64,000 bases of DNA. Origin: Calothrix sp. MO_192.B10 (GTDB lineage: Bacteria > Cyanobacteriota > Cyanobacteriia > Cyanobacteriales > Nostocaceae). The number at the start of each line of letters is the position of its first letter. Position 1 is the first letter of the stretch. The notes below the pieces were generated by a model, which was not told where the DNA came from, ran no database searches, and saw nothing but the letters and a program-made list of their open reading frames with translations. The translations under genes were made by a program, and so were the position numbers. This document shows, in pieces, positions 1 to 9,877 of this stretch. The DNA lies in NCBI GenBank assembly GCA_030065055.1, contig JASJDS010000106.1, positions 1 through 64,000 on the forward strand, in the 5' to 3' direction.

Positions 1-1623
1 AAACACCTCATATTCTGCCTTCGGGTCCATGGCACTGGTAGGTTCATCCAGAACTATTAATTGGGAGTCTCGCAAAAATGCCCTTGCCAAGGCAATTTTC
101 TGCCACTGACCAATACTCAGTTCTTCTCCCTGGTCAAATAACTTACCCAAAATGGTCTGATATCCTTGGGGTAATTTATTAATAACATCATTTGCACCAG
201 AACGGCAAGCTGCAGCAATAATATTTTCTTTTTCTGGTGGTAAATCAATGTTTCCTAACCAAATATTTTCCTGGGCGGTGAAATTATATTTAGCATAGTC
301 TTGAAAAATGACGCTAATTTCCCGACGTAGTTCCGCGATTTTAAATTCCCGCAAGTCAATACCATCAATAGTTATTTTGCCAATGGTTGGGTCATATAAT
401 CGACATAAAAGTTTAATTAAAGTTGTTTTTCCCGAACCATTTTCTCCTACTAATGCCACCACTTCCCCTGGTCGAATAATCAGGTTAATATCCTTAAGTG
501 CCTGACGGGTGGTGGTAGAATATTGGAATCCTACACCCTCGAATAAAATACCTTTCTGCATCGGTCGGGGAATGGGCAATGGATGTAAGGAATCGACTAA
601 TTTGGGTTTGAGGTCGAGGAATTCATAGAGGTTAGCAAGAAATAAGTTGTCCTCATAAAGAGCAGATAAACTAGTCAATAGACCTCTAATATTATTCTGT
701 CCTCGCTGTAAGGCTTGGTGATAAAGAACTAAATCACCTACGCGCAAAATGCCATGAATAGCTTGATAGACAATGAAGGCATAAACACCAAAAATTAAAA
801 TTCCAGCTGTAGCTTCAGCAGCAAAATTAGCCAGAGAGCGTTTGGCAAAAATCGTTATACTTTCTTTATGTATCTGTTTGCGGATGCGTAGATACCATTT
901 ACTAAAGTAATCACCTAAATTAAATAAGCGAATTTCCTTGGCAAATTGATCTGAGGTTAGCATCCAACTCAAATACATCCCTTGCCGTTGTGGTGATGTC
1001 CATTTGCGTTGCCAATCATACATGATACGGCTAAATTTTATCCGTACTACCATGGCAGGTAGAGCACCAACAAATAAGATGCCGATAATTCCCCAATGTA
1101 GTGATAGCAATAAGCCAATCATCGCTAACAAGGAAACAGTATTTTGACCAACCTGTGCTAAACGATTTAAGATTTGGGGAGGTCGATAGGATGCTTCTTG
1201 TTGGGCGCGTTGCAGAGTATCGTAGTAAAGAGCATTTTCGTAATATTCTAGGTCTGCTGCCACTGATTTAGCGTTGATAATGCCCTGCATATGGTCCGTT
1301 ACCCGTTGGGAATGGGCTGTGACAACTAATTCTGTTAAGGAGTTACAGAGGGCATTTATTAAGGTAACTACACCTGCTATGGCAATCAAAAATAATACTT
1401 GATTGAAGGCTGCTGTTTTATCTACATTAGTGAGATTTACTGCAACTGTATCTATAATTAGTTTAGTTAGATAAATTGAGACTACGGGTAGTATACCTTG
1501 GATAGTTAGTAGTACTACACGAGCTATTGTCCAGCCGGGACTGCTTTGCCACACTAAGCGTAGTGCAGGCAACAAGCGTAATGTTTGCTGGATTTTATTT
1601 TTTAAGACCTTTCCTGCTCCCAT
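1..1623 (-). CDS. ABC exporter, membrane domain fused to ATPase (partial, C-terminus beyond window)
   Basis: The reading frame runs from an ATG at 1623 to the window edge, giving 541 residues of an expected ~600. The N-terminal half is a hydrophobic transmembrane domain; the C-terminal half is an ABC ATPase with Walker A GENGSGKTT, signature SIGQWQKIALARA and Walker B LIVLDEPTSA. The start is supported by a strong purine-rich site (AGGAGAGG) just upstream. The family exports lipids, peptides or polysaccharide precursors; the substrate cannot be told. It points away from the polysaccharide island and is separated from it by about 1.1 kb, so it probably has its own promoter. Confidence 0.9.
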   Translation of the reverse strand, partial: MGAGKVLKNKIQQTLRLLPALRLVWQSSPGWTIARVVLLTIQGILPVVSIYLTKLIIDTVAVNLTNVDKTAAFNQVLFLIAIAGVVTLINALCNSLTELVVTAHSQRVTDHMQGIINAKSVAADLEYYENALYYDTLQRAQQEASYRPPQILNRLAQVGQNTVSLLAMIGLLLSLHWGIIGILFVGALPAMVVRIKFSRIMYDWQRKWTSPQRQGMYLSWMLTSDQFAKEIRLFNLGDYFSKWYLRIRKQIHKESITIFAKRSLANFAAEATAGILIFGVYAFIVYQAIHGILRVGDLVLYHQALQRGQNNIRGLLTSLSALYEDNLFLANLYEFLDLKPKLVDSLHPLPIPRPMQKGILFEGVGFQYSTTTRQALKDINLIIRPGEVVALVGENGSGKTTLIKLLCRLYDPTIGKITIDGIDLREFKIAELRREISVIFQDYAKYNFTAQENIWLGNIDLPPEKENIIAAACRSGANDVINKLPQGYQTILGKLFDQGEELSIGQWQKIALARAFLRDSQLIVLDEPTSAMDPKAEYEVF

Positions 1624-2697
1624 ATTTTCATCCTCTCCTGATATTACTTACAGAAACTTTTGGGCAGGGAATTTGATTAAATTGTTGATCGGCGGTTTCT
1701 GTTAAGTTTTCCACAACTAAATTGATTAAATCTGGAATTTCAGAAAAAGAAATTTATCTTTGAGAACAATAAACGGGTAAATATCTAAATTTATAGCACT
1801 ACGCAATTAGGTTAGGCTGTACCTACTTTATCTTGATTGAGTCAGATGCAAGATGTAAACAAGAACTGTATATTGTCAAAACTATGAGGCAACAAAATTA
1901 GTTATGCCATTAGGTTCATAATGGCAATAAACGCAGCCTTTATCTGACTAATTCTAAGAAGCTAAATATGTTGGTTACAAGTTAGCTATAGCTAGCTTCC
2001 AAGCACAGAAATTTATATCGACAATTATTGTGTTCTTAATATATTTATAAAGATACCTATTATGACAGTAATGTTACTGCCATAAAATAGGCAAATATAG
2101 TTATTTGCATTTACTCCTTGTTTTTAGTTAATTTTTATAAATTACTGTTTTAAGCATATATGCAAATCAGGCCTTTTTTATGAAAATTATAATAATATCA
2201 CCATGTATTGTATAAAGTGTTATTGTAAAAGGCCATCTGTGATTTTACTGGTTTTATCGAATAAAAGTAGAATTATTCCCCCCAGTAATCGCCTTCAGCC
2301 TAGATTACCTCTGATTTCTGCCTTTTTCAAAAATAATCTCCAACTATTGATGGATAGCTATATAAGTAGGTAGGCGTAATTAAATGTAACACTGAACCTC
2401 ACCCCGCCTGACGGCACCCCTCTCCTTGTTAAGGAGAGGGGCTAGCTAGGGGTGAGGTTTTATATTTAATTTGACCTAGTTACTTAGTTATTAGATGTAC
2501 TTACCCTAAGCCATAAAATGGATTAGATGAAATTCTCATGTAGCGATCGCGTAAATTCAAGCTGATTATTAAAGATTTTGTAAGAGAAAAATAAAGTGTA
2601 TCAGCATAAACACCATTTTTCAGCAGCGATCGCTTAATAGTTATGAGGGCAGATTCAGCCAATTACCTTATCTATATAATTAACATATTGATGATTC
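1624..2697. other. Long AT-rich intergenic region between divergent genes
   Basis: No coding frame of credible length or composition was seen. It separates the minus-strand ABC exporter from the plus-strand rfbC, so it should carry both promoters. It contains one strong bipartite hairpin repeat (2395-2459) and two HIP1-type GCGATCGC sites near 2545 and 2625. No regulatory motif could be assigned. Confidence 0.6.
2395..2459. repeat. Bipartite palindromic dispersed repeat (CCTCACCC...GGGTGAGG)
   Basis: Outer 11-bp arms AACCTCACCCC / GGGGTGAGGTT enclose a second perfect 11-bp hairpin CCCCTCTCCTT-GTT-AAGGAGAGGGG. Related copies with the same AAGGAGAGGG core lie at about 7354-7436 and 43185-43270, and a partial one near 43319. 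This is a dispersed palindromic element, not a gene-specific terminator. Confidence 0.8.
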
Positions 2698-3255
2698 ATG
2701 ATATTCACCGAAACTAAACTCAAAAGCGCGTTTGTGATTGATTTAGATAAAAGACCAGACCATCGAGGTTTTTTTGCACGTACTTTCTGTGGTCAGGAGT
2801 TTGAGGCACATGGTTTGAAACCAATGGTTGCTCAATGCAATACATCCTATAACTATAAAAAAGGTACCCTCAGGGGTATGCATTATCAAATTCCTCCAGT
2901 TGCCGAGACTAAATTAGTTCGTTGTATTCGCGGTGCTATCTATGATGTGATTATCGATATGCGTCCGGAATCTCCCACATTCTTATCGTATGTAGGAGTG
3001 GAACTATCTGCGGATAATCATCGTGCCTTATATGTTCCAGAAATGTTTGCCCATGGTTATCAGGCACTCACAGATGATAGTGAGGTGATTTATCAGGTGG
3101 GTGAATTTTATCAACCAGGCTATGAACGAGGTTTGCGTTATGATGACCCTTTCTTTAATATTGAGTGGCCTCTGGCAGTAACAGAAATTTCTCAAAAAGA
3201 TAGTAATTGGCCTTTATTACGCATGATGAGCGTTGGTGGTGGCTATCCTAGATAA
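2698..3255 (+). CDS. rfbC: dTDP-4-dehydrorhamnose 3,5-epimerase
   Basis: The 185-residue protein has the usual length of RfbC/RmlC. It shows the family signature TLRGMHYQIPP, with catalytic His62, followed by the cupin core (residues ~75-150) and the EYP-type acidic/aromatic segment. It converts dTDP-4-keto-6-deoxyglucose to the L-rhamno form, supplying a deoxysugar donor. It is the first gene of the plus-strand polysaccharide island and is followed by a SAF-domain oxidoreductase, the same neighbour order as recalled for the HEP island of Anabaena PCC 7120. The other rml genes are not in this window. Confidence 0.93.
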   Translation: MIFTETKLKSAFVIDLDKRPDHRGFFARTFCGQEFEAHGLKPMVAQCNTSYNYKKGTLRGMHYQIPPVAETKLVRCIRGAIYDVIIDMRPESPTFLSYVGVELSADNHRALYVPEMFAHGYQALTDDSEVIYQVGEFYQPGYERGLRYDDPFFNIEWPLAVTEISQKDSNWPLLRMMSVGGGYPR

Positions 3256-3459
3256 ATTATGGATGGAGAGATGAGGTAATAGGGGGTGAGGGAAAATAAG
3301 TAATAAGTAATGAGTATTTTGGCTCTCCCACACATTTTTTCGTTCACCCGGTAATAGAGGTGATGGGTAAAGACAGTCTTTGACAAGCAAGAAATTGCCT
3401 ACAACCGAGAAGTTAGCCATAAATACATTATTTCCAATAATTTGTGAGGAGTTTAGTTA

Positions 3460-4773
3460 ATGATTATTGTAGATCGCGCCTTACAAGCCCGTGCTGCATC
3501 GGGTAATCCCATCAAGGTAGGGATGATTGGTGCTGGCTTTATGGGTAGAGGTATTGCCAATCAAATTATTAATTCTGTGCCAGGAATGGAGTTGGTAGCT
3601 ATTTCCAACCGCCATCTAGATGCTGCCCAGAAGGCTTATGCTCAAGCGGGAGTGGATGAGGTACAGGTAGTTTCTACTGTGAGTGAATTATCCACCGCCA
3701 TCGCCACTGGTAAATATGCGGTGACAGAAGATCCGATGTTACTTTGTCATGTGGGTGAGATTGATGCCTTGATTGAAGTCACTGGTGCAGTGGAGTTTGG
3801 TGCTCAAGTGGTGATGGAAGCGATCGCCTACCGCAAGCATATAATTATGATGAATGCGGAACTTGACGGTACCATTGGACCAATCCTGAAAATTTATGCT
3901 GACAAAGCCGGGGTAATTCTCACAGCCTGTGATGGGGACCAACCAGGGGTACAAATGAATCTCTATCGCTTTGTTCAAAGTATTGGTTTGACTCCTTTGC
4001 TATGTGGCAACATTAAAGGATTGCAAGACCCCTACCGCAATCCCACTACCCAAGCTGCATTTGCTGAAAAATGGGGGCAAAAAGCCCACATGGTGACTAG
4101 TTTTGCCGATGGGACTAAAATCTCCTTTGAACAGGCAATAGTTGCCAACGCCACGGGGATGAGAGTTGCTCAACGGGGAATGTTGGGATACGAGTTCAAG
4201 GGTCATGTGGATGAGTTGACTAAAATGTATGACGTGGAGCAGCTCAAGCAATGGGGTGGTATTGTTGACTATGTAGTTGGTGCTCAACCCAGTCCAGGGG
4301 TATTTGTATTTGCTACCCACGACGATCCTCAACAACGTCATTATTTAAACTTGTATAAATTAGGTGAAGGTCCCCTCTATAGTTTCTACACTCCCTATCA
4401 TCTTTGTCACTTTGAAGTACCAATATCTGTAGCTCGTGCAGTCTTATTTCAAGATTGCGTACTTACACCCTTAGATGCTCCCATGGTGGATGTAGTAACT
4501 ACTGCAAAAATCGACCTCAAGGCTGGGGAAACTATAGATCCCATCGGCTACTTTATGACCTATGGACAATGCGAAAATGCGGAAATAGCTCAACAACAGA
4601 ACCTATTACCTATGGGTTTAGCCGCAGGATGTCGCCTCAAAAGAGATATTCCCCAAGATAGTGTTCTGACCTATGAGGATGTAGAATTGCCTTCAGGAAG
4701 ACTTTGCGATCGCCTCAGAGCAGAACAAAGCGCCTATTTTTATCCTAGCAAAACTTTAGTGAGTGCTATGTAG
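3460..4773 (+). CDS. NAD(P)-binding oxidoreductase with C-terminal SAF domain
   Basis: 437 residues. The N-terminus carries a Rossmann motif (GMIGAGFMGRG, residues ~21-31) like homoserine-dehydrogenase or Gfo/Idh-type enzymes. The C-terminus (about 370-430) resembles a SAF domain (GCRLKRDIPQDSVLTYEDV). Such proteins sit in surface-polysaccharide clusters and are thought to act on sugar or acyl precursors, but the reaction is not established. An SD-like GAGGAG lies upstream of the ATG. It is 204 bp downstream of rfbC; the spacer holds a repeat also seen near 5610. Confidence 0.85.
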   Translation: MIIVDRALQARAASGNPIKVGMIGAGFMGRGIANQIINSVPGMELVAISNRHLDAAQKAYAQAGVDEVQVVSTVSELSTAIATGKYAVTEDPMLLCHVGEIDALIEVTGAVEFGAQVVMEAIAYRKHIIMMNAELDGTIGPILKIYADKAGVILTACDGDQPGVQMNLYRFVQSIGLTPLLCGNIKGLQDPYRNPTTQAAFAEKWGQKAHMVTSFADGTKISFEQAIVANATGMRVAQRGMLGYEFKGHVDELTKMYDVEQLKQWGGIVDYVVGAQPSPGVFVFATHDDPQQRHYLNLYKLGEGPLYSFYTPYHLCHFEVPISVARAVLFQDCVLTPLDAPMVDVVTTAKIDLKAGETIDPIGYFMTYGQCENAEIAQQQNLLPMGLAAGCRLKRDIPQDSVLTYEDVELPSGRLCDRLRAEQSAYFYPSKTLVSAM

Positions 4774-4796
4774 GCAATTGAGCTAGTGCTTTGTCC

Positions 4797-4827
4797 CATT
4801 AATTTTGACGAGTCGTCAAAATTAATG
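4797..4827. repeat. 31-bp near-perfect palindrome 3' of the SAF-domain gene
   Basis: Two perfect 15-bp arms (CATTAATTTTGACGA and its complement) flank one central base. It starts 24 bp after the stop codon at 4773. There is no T-run after it, so intrinsic termination is uncertain. The arm CTCGTCAAAATTAATG recurs near 10528 and a fragment near 19563, so it belongs to a dispersed repeat family. Confidence 0.7.
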
Positions 4828-4834
4828 CAACGCA

Positions 4835-5217
4835 CCTAGGGACTGTTTTCAAACTATGGTGTAGGTTGGGTAGAACGAAACCAAACCCAACTGGGTGTAC
4901 GAAAAATGTTGGGTTTCGTCCCTCAAACGCCACTTCCTATAAGGTCGGGAACCTCCCTTCGGGTGAATCCTAAGCCCTTCGGGCACGGCAAAGCCGAACG
5001 GATACGCTTCGCGTTAGCGAAGCTCCTCTGAAAGAGGCGCAACACTTTGCTTATGCCGGGGAACCCCTTCGGGTTGCGCCACTTGACGGCAGTTGCTTTA
5101 TGCCGGGGAACCCGTCCACCGCAGTGGCTTACCGTCCACCGCAAGTGTTTCACCGCAACGGAGTGGCTCCCCAAGCTACAATTGATGCCAATTTTGGGTT
5201 TGAAAACACGCCCTAGC
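4835..5217. mobile_element. MITE-like element with ~20-bp terminal inverted repeats
   Basis: The left end CCTAGGGACTGTTTTCAAAC (4835-4854) is matched in inverted orientation by GTTTGAAAACACGCCCTAGC (5198-5217), 18 of 20 positions. The ~380-bp interior has no transposase frame. It is filled with nested palindromes, including two TATGCCGGGGAACCC motifs that recur near 13920 and 19910 and a GGTTGGGT...ACCCAAC motif. A non-autonomous transposon is the simplest reading; target duplications could not be confirmed. Confidence 0.45.
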
Positions 5218-6109
5218 CTGGGACAATCTCTAAAGTTTTCCTAAGGTCTAATTCATACTTCTATTCAGCAACGCCGAAAATACCTTTAAATCTGACCCAA
5301 ACCTATATTTTCAAAACAGTCGTGAGTTGAGATTGGCATCATTCAATCTCAACTCACGACTATTGTCTATTTTTCTTTATAACTCTTAACAATAAGACCA
5401 ATTCAAATAATAATGGTATTAATCTATTATTTTTTTCTAAATTCTAAATTCAAATAATGTTTGCGGCACATACATTCTTCGTAAGGGCACGGCATCTACA
5501 ATCTTTTGGTGTGTAAAATTATCTTACTGGTGCCGTGCCCCTACCCATCTATCCATCAGGTGAGCGAAAAAGACTGTGGTCAAATAATAAGTAATAAGTA
5601 ATAAGTAATAAGTATTTTGGCTCTCCCGCACATTTTTTCGATAACAAGAGTGTAACAAAAGTGTGAAGTGGTACGTCAGCATTCCCCAGATTCATTGATG
5701 GGTCAATCTAAAATCTAAAATCTAAAATCTAAAATTGTATGACTGTTATAAAAATCAGAATAATCATATCAATGTAAATTCTGAACACATGAATAATTCT
5801 GATATCCAGTATAATTATTTTCTAGAAATATGAATCAATATTTATCTAGGTATTTTGTACATATAAATCCAGATGGATATCACTATTTTGCAACTATTTT
5901 TGCTACTCTGTATACCAAATTAATTCACAATATTTTGAAAAGCAAGAATAAAGAAAAGATAGTGCTTTTACCAAGATTTAGGTTGTTTAATTGCGCGGAT
6001 AAAATAGGCAATTAATATCTAAAAAATGCCATAACACTAATCATTTTCTTTACTTGATAGGCTATTTATTCTTTTCAAATACACTTCAGAGACAACTGAG
6101 AAAATAATT
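5218..6109. other. Intergenic spacer with short repeats
   Basis: No credible gene was seen. The spacer holds an 18-bp-stem hairpin (5318-5361), a GGGCACGGC...GCCGTGCCC palindromic element (about 5487-5543), a TAATAAG heptamer run (about 5587-5609) followed by a segment shared with 3312-3342, and an AAAATCT heptamer run (about 5709-5737). The promoter of the downstream glycosyltransferase gene must lie in the last ~350 bp. Confidence 0.6.
5318..5361. terminator. Long perfect hairpin, possible terminator or repeat
   Basis: A perfect 18-bp stem (AGTCGTGAGTTGAGATTG and its complement) closes an 8-nt loop and is followed on the plus strand by a T-rich stretch (ATTGTCTATTTTTC). It lies 545 bp past the nearest upstream stop codon, which makes a gene-specific terminator less likely than a fossil inverted repeat. 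Confidence 0.4.
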
Positions 6110-7207
6110 ATGAAAATAGCTCTAGTCCATGATTACTTAACGCAACGGGGAGGGGCAGAGCGGGTATTTGAATTACTTTGTCAACGCTACCCACAAGCAG
6201 ATATTTTTACATCTTTGTATGCTCCGCAACAAACTATTGATTTGAGTGAACGTATAGTTAACACTACATTTTTACAAAAAATTCCTGGTGCGGCAAAATA
6301 TTTTCGGTTAATGGCTCCTCTGTATTTTCCAGCATTTCGCTCGTTAAATTTACAGGAGTACGACCTAATTATTAGCAGCAGTACCAGCTTCGCTAAAGCA
6401 GTAGAAAAAAGACCAGAGGCACGCCATATTTGTTTTTGTCACAATGTTACCAGATTTCTATGGGATACCGAGACTTACTTAAGAGAATATAAAGATTATA
6501 AATATTTTGCTCCCTTAATTACACGCATTTTCCAATTCATGCGATCGGTTGATTTAAAATATGCTCAAGAGCCAGATTTATATATTGCCAATTCTCGTGT
6601 TGTCGCCGAACGCATCCAAAATATTTATGGGAAACGAGCGATTGTAATTAATTTTCCCATTGATACTAATAAGTTTGCATTCTCTGACAATAAAGATGAA
6701 TATTACTTAGCTGCAGCTAGAATGATTAGTTATAAGAAACTGGATGTCATTATTGAGGCTTTTAACTGGTTGGGATGGCGGTTATTGATATCTGGCAATG
6801 GTCCTGAAAGGGAATACCTCCAATCAAAAGCATTAAAAAATATTGAATTTTTAGGACATACAACTGATGCGAAAAGAACTCAATTATTTGCTAGAGCCAA
6901 ATCTGTAATTGTGGCTGCTTTAGAAGATTATGGCTTGGTTCCAGTAGAAGCAAATGCTAGTGGTACGCCAGTGATTGCTTATGGGGCGGGTGGGGTTTTA
7001 GATACTCAAGTACATGGCAAAACTGGGGTACTATTTAACCGACAAACTCCGGATTCCTTACAAAATGCACTACTCAAAGGCAGAGAAATTAACTGGAATT
7101 ATCAACAAATTCGCAATCATGCTGTAACTAATTTTTCTGAAGCAACATTCTTTCATAAAATTGAGCGAGTAATTGAAGAAGCCTGTCAAGGGGAATTTAT
7201 AATTTAG
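6110..7207 (+). CDS. Family 4 glycosyltransferase
   Basis: 365 residues with a GT-B fold plan. The N-terminus KIALVHDYLTQRGGAERVFE includes the GGAE acceptor-side motif. The C-terminal half has the E-x7-E motif (EDYGLVPVE, about residue 272) followed by the GTPVIAYGAGG nucleotide-sugar loop. It transfers a sugar to a lipid-linked oligosaccharide at the cytoplasmic membrane face. It lies between the SAF oxidoreductase and the Wzc-like gene, as expected for a HEP-type cluster. Donor and linkage are unknown. Confidence 0.9.
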   Translation: MKIALVHDYLTQRGGAERVFELLCQRYPQADIFTSLYAPQQTIDLSERIVNTTFLQKIPGAAKYFRLMAPLYFPAFRSLNLQEYDLIISSSTSFAKAVEKRPEARHICFCHNVTRFLWDTETYLREYKDYKYFAPLITRIFQFMRSVDLKYAQEPDLYIANSRVVAERIQNIYGKRAIVINFPIDTNKFAFSDNKDEYYLAAARMISYKKLDVIIEAFNWLGWRLLISGNGPEREYLQSKALKNIEFLGHTTDAKRTQLFARAKSVIVAALEDYGLVPVEANASGTPVIAYGAGGVLDTQVHGKTGVLFNRQTPDSLQNALLKGREINWNYQQIRNHAVTNFSEATFFHKIERVIEEACQGEFII

Positions 7208-7633
7208 AATGGAGAATTTATAATTATTACATCGATGAATCGAGGTGTTAGAAACTATAGATTCATTTGTGACTCTCCACAAATGAATCCACACGGCTTG
7301 TATCCAATTTTTTTTGGTCATTGAAGAAGGCAGCAGGCAGTCCTAATGAAAAAACCTCACCCTCGCTTTTTGCTATGCAAAAATCTTTCCCTCTCCTTAT
7401 TAAGGAGAGGGATGTTCACTCTTGTTTGGGTAAGGTTACTTACAAGTCAGTCTTCCATGAACTTTGGTACACAACCAAACATGAAAATAATTCCCTCACT
7501 CCTTCACTCTCTATTTTTAAGCTAGGAGGCAGTCAAAATGAACTTCTTACATCGTCAAGCATGAAAGTATAGATAGCTTTCCCTATTCCCTGTTCCCTGT
7601 TCCCTACTATAAATAGTAACCATATTTTTTAAG
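7208..7633. other. Intergenic spacer with bipartite hairpin repeat
   Basis: It contains a copy of the CCTCACCC...AAGGAGAGGG element (about 7354-7436) and a short CCCTGTT heptamer run near 7590. A short frame across 7321-7572 is made of repeat DNA and is not taken as a gene. Confidence 0.6.
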
Positions 7634-9877
7634 TTGAGAGATAAAAAAGTGCCTCATACGAATTCAAATACCCAAGTTAATCCTGCAATGGAGAAAGAGC
7701 CTGGTTATGGGCAATTATTTGCAGTTTTAATTCGTAGATTACCTTGGTTGTTAGCTATATTTATAACCACAGTTGGTATTGCTGGTATTATTACTATTTT
7801 TACCAAACCTACTTATAAAAGCTCCATGCAAATACTTGTGGAGTCTAATTATCGAGGTCGAGATCAAAAAGAGGGTTTTGGCAAACAAAAAGAATTTACA
7901 GATGCTTATTTTGTTGTAGATACAGTCACTCAACTAAACTTAATGCGGACATCTGGACTGATTCAAAAAGCTATTGAGCAATTACAAGCTGATTATCCAG
8001 ATATGAGTTTCCAAAAAATGCAACGTTCTTTTGTTTTAACTCAAATCAGAGATAAAGAAGATAATGTGGCAACTAAAATATTTTTGGCAGAATATACAGA
8101 TCAAGATCCAGTTAAAACCCAAAAAGTCCTAGAAGCTGTTCGGCAAGTTTACCTTGATTACAATAAAAAACAACAAGAAGAACGATTAAAAAAAGGCCTG
8201 AAAGTTATTCGAGATCAATTAAAACAGGTCAAAAATGAGGTGAGAATTGCTGAAGCTAATTTACAGAAATTTCGCAGAAGTAAGAATTTAATTAACCCGG
8301 AATCCCAAGCACAAGCTTTAGAACAGGCTCTGAATAAAATTCAACAGGAACGACGTTCTACCCGCTCTCAGTATGAAGAAGCGATCGCTCGTTACAATTC
8401 TTTACAAGAACAACTCAAACGCACGCCCCAAAATGCCCTGATTTCCTCTCGTCTGAGCCAATCTACCCGCTACCAGAAATTACTCAACGAAATCCAAAAA
8501 ACAGAATTGGCTATAGCTCAAGAAAGATTGCGGTTTACGGATGGTACGCCTCAGGTAAGAAAGCTGATTGAGCAGCGCAATAGCCAGGTAAGATTGTTAC
8601 AAAAAGAAGTGTCAAGAACTTTAGGGGGAGCAACAACCACAACTTCAAATTTAAATATTCTCCAAAAAGGACAATTGGGTGAAATCGATCTTAATCTTGC
8701 CAAAGAACTTGTAGAAACTCAAACTAATATATTAGCTTTGCGAGCGCGGGATCAAGGTTTAATTAAAAAAGAGGAGTCGCTACGGACGACAATTAAACAA
8801 TTTCCCACGATTTTGGCTGAATATAGTCGCCTCAGCCCCCAGGTAAAATTAAGTCGGGAACGACTACAGCAGCTTTTGAAAGCAGAACAAGAACTTAGGC
8901 AAGAATTGTCGAAAGGAGGATTTGATTGGCAGGTGGTAGAAGAACCACTATTGGGAATGAAAATAGGTCCCAATCTACGACAAAACCTGTTACTAGGGGG
9001 AGTGGTAGGATTAATGTTGGGAAGTATTACCGCCTTTGTCAGAGATGCATCTGATGACTCTGTACGGACTACAGCAGAGATTGAATCAAGAATTTCCCTA
9101 CCGGTGTTAGGTGCTATTCCTAAATTATCCCTAAATCAATCCCCAGATTCATTAGTGCAACTACCTGGTGGTAAATCATCGGAAACAGCATCCCAGACTA
9201 TTCAAGTTTTGCAATCTACACCCCGGTGGGAATCTCTAGATTTGCTCTATAAAAATATTGAACTCATGAGTCTTGACTCTAAGTTCAAATCTCTGATGAT
9301 TACCGCAGCCATTGAGGATCGAGGGAAATCAACAATGGCGTTGGGGTTAGCCATGAGTGCGGCTCGTTTACACAAAAAAGTATTGCTGATTGATGCAAAC
9401 CTGCGCGCTCCCAATTTGCACAAACAACTAGAACTTCCCAATGAACAAGGACTTTCTACTTTATTAACCACAGAAGTCACATCAGCAAATCAAATCAGTG
9501 TTCCATCTAGTGGTTCATCTTATATTGATATTTTAACTGCCGGACCAATCCCTACGGACCCAGCCCATCTGTTGAGTTCGCCTCGCATGGTACAGTTAAT
9601 GGCAGAATTTGAAGAAACCTATGATTTGGTGATTGTTGATGCATCTCCCGTTCTGGGGTTAGTAGATGCTTTATTAACTGCCTCATGCTGTCAAAGTGTA
9701 GTTATGATAGCCAGTATGGGTAAGGTAAGTCGTACCCAGCTTGCTCAAGCAACAGAGATATTAAATCGTTTAAATTTGATTGGGGTGGTGGCGAATGAAG
9801 CTTCTAACTCTAACTATAGTTATGTTCCCTACAATCAACGGAATCAATTAAAACTACAACCAGTAATTGAAGAATAA
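7634..9877 (+). CDS. Wzc-like polysaccharide co-polymerase / BY-kinase
   Basis: 747 residues in the order of a capsular tyrosine autokinase. There is an N-terminal Wzz segment with TM1 (about 38-57), a long periplasmic coiled-coil region (about 170-430), TM2 (about 450-470), and a cytoplasmic ATPase with a P-loop (AAIEDRGKST, about 557), Walker A' (VLLIDANLRAP) and Walker B (YDLVIVDASPV). The C-terminus has only a small Tyr cluster (NYSYVPY). It should control chain length and export of the polysaccharide. The frame opens with TTG at 7634 without a clear ribosome site; GTG 7649, behind GAGAG, or ATG 7688 may be the true start. Confidence 0.9.
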   Translation: MRDKKVPHTNSNTQVNPAMEKEPGYGQLFAVLIRRLPWLLAIFITTVGIAGIITIFTKPTYKSSMQILVESNYRGRDQKEGFGKQKEFTDAYFVVDTVTQLNLMRTSGLIQKAIEQLQADYPDMSFQKMQRSFVLTQIRDKEDNVATKIFLAEYTDQDPVKTQKVLEAVRQVYLDYNKKQQEERLKKGLKVIRDQLKQVKNEVRIAEANLQKFRRSKNLINPESQAQALEQALNKIQQERRSTRSQYEEAIARYNSLQEQLKRTPQNALISSRLSQSTRYQKLLNEIQKTELAIAQERLRFTDGTPQVRKLIEQRNSQVRLLQKEVSRTLGGATTTTSNLNILQKGQLGEIDLNLAKELVETQTNILALRARDQGLIKKEESLRTTIKQFPTILAEYSRLSPQVKLSRERLQQLLKAEQELRQELSKGGFDWQVVEEPLLGMKIGPNLRQNLLLGGVVGLMLGSITAFVRDASDDSVRTTAEIESRISLPVLGAIPKLSLNQSPDSLVQLPGGKSSETASQTIQVLQSTPRWESLDLLYKNIELMSLDSKFKSLMITAAIEDRGKSTMALGLAMSAARLHKKVLLIDANLRAPNLHKQLELPNEQGLSTLLTTEVTSANQISVPSSGSSYIDILTAGPIPTDPAHLLSSPRMVQLMAEFEETYDLVIVDASPVLGLVDALLTASCCQSVVMIASMGKVSRTQLAQATEILNRLNLIGVVANEASNSNYSYVPYNQRNQLKLQPVIEE

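Noticed and set aside
5830-6015. 61-residue open frame
   Set aside because: AT-rich, no ribosome site, no recognisable domain. Kept out for lack of support, although a small peptide cannot be excluded.
7321-7572. 83-residue open frame before the Wzc gene
   Set aside because: Mostly the translated bipartite hairpin repeat; TTG start.
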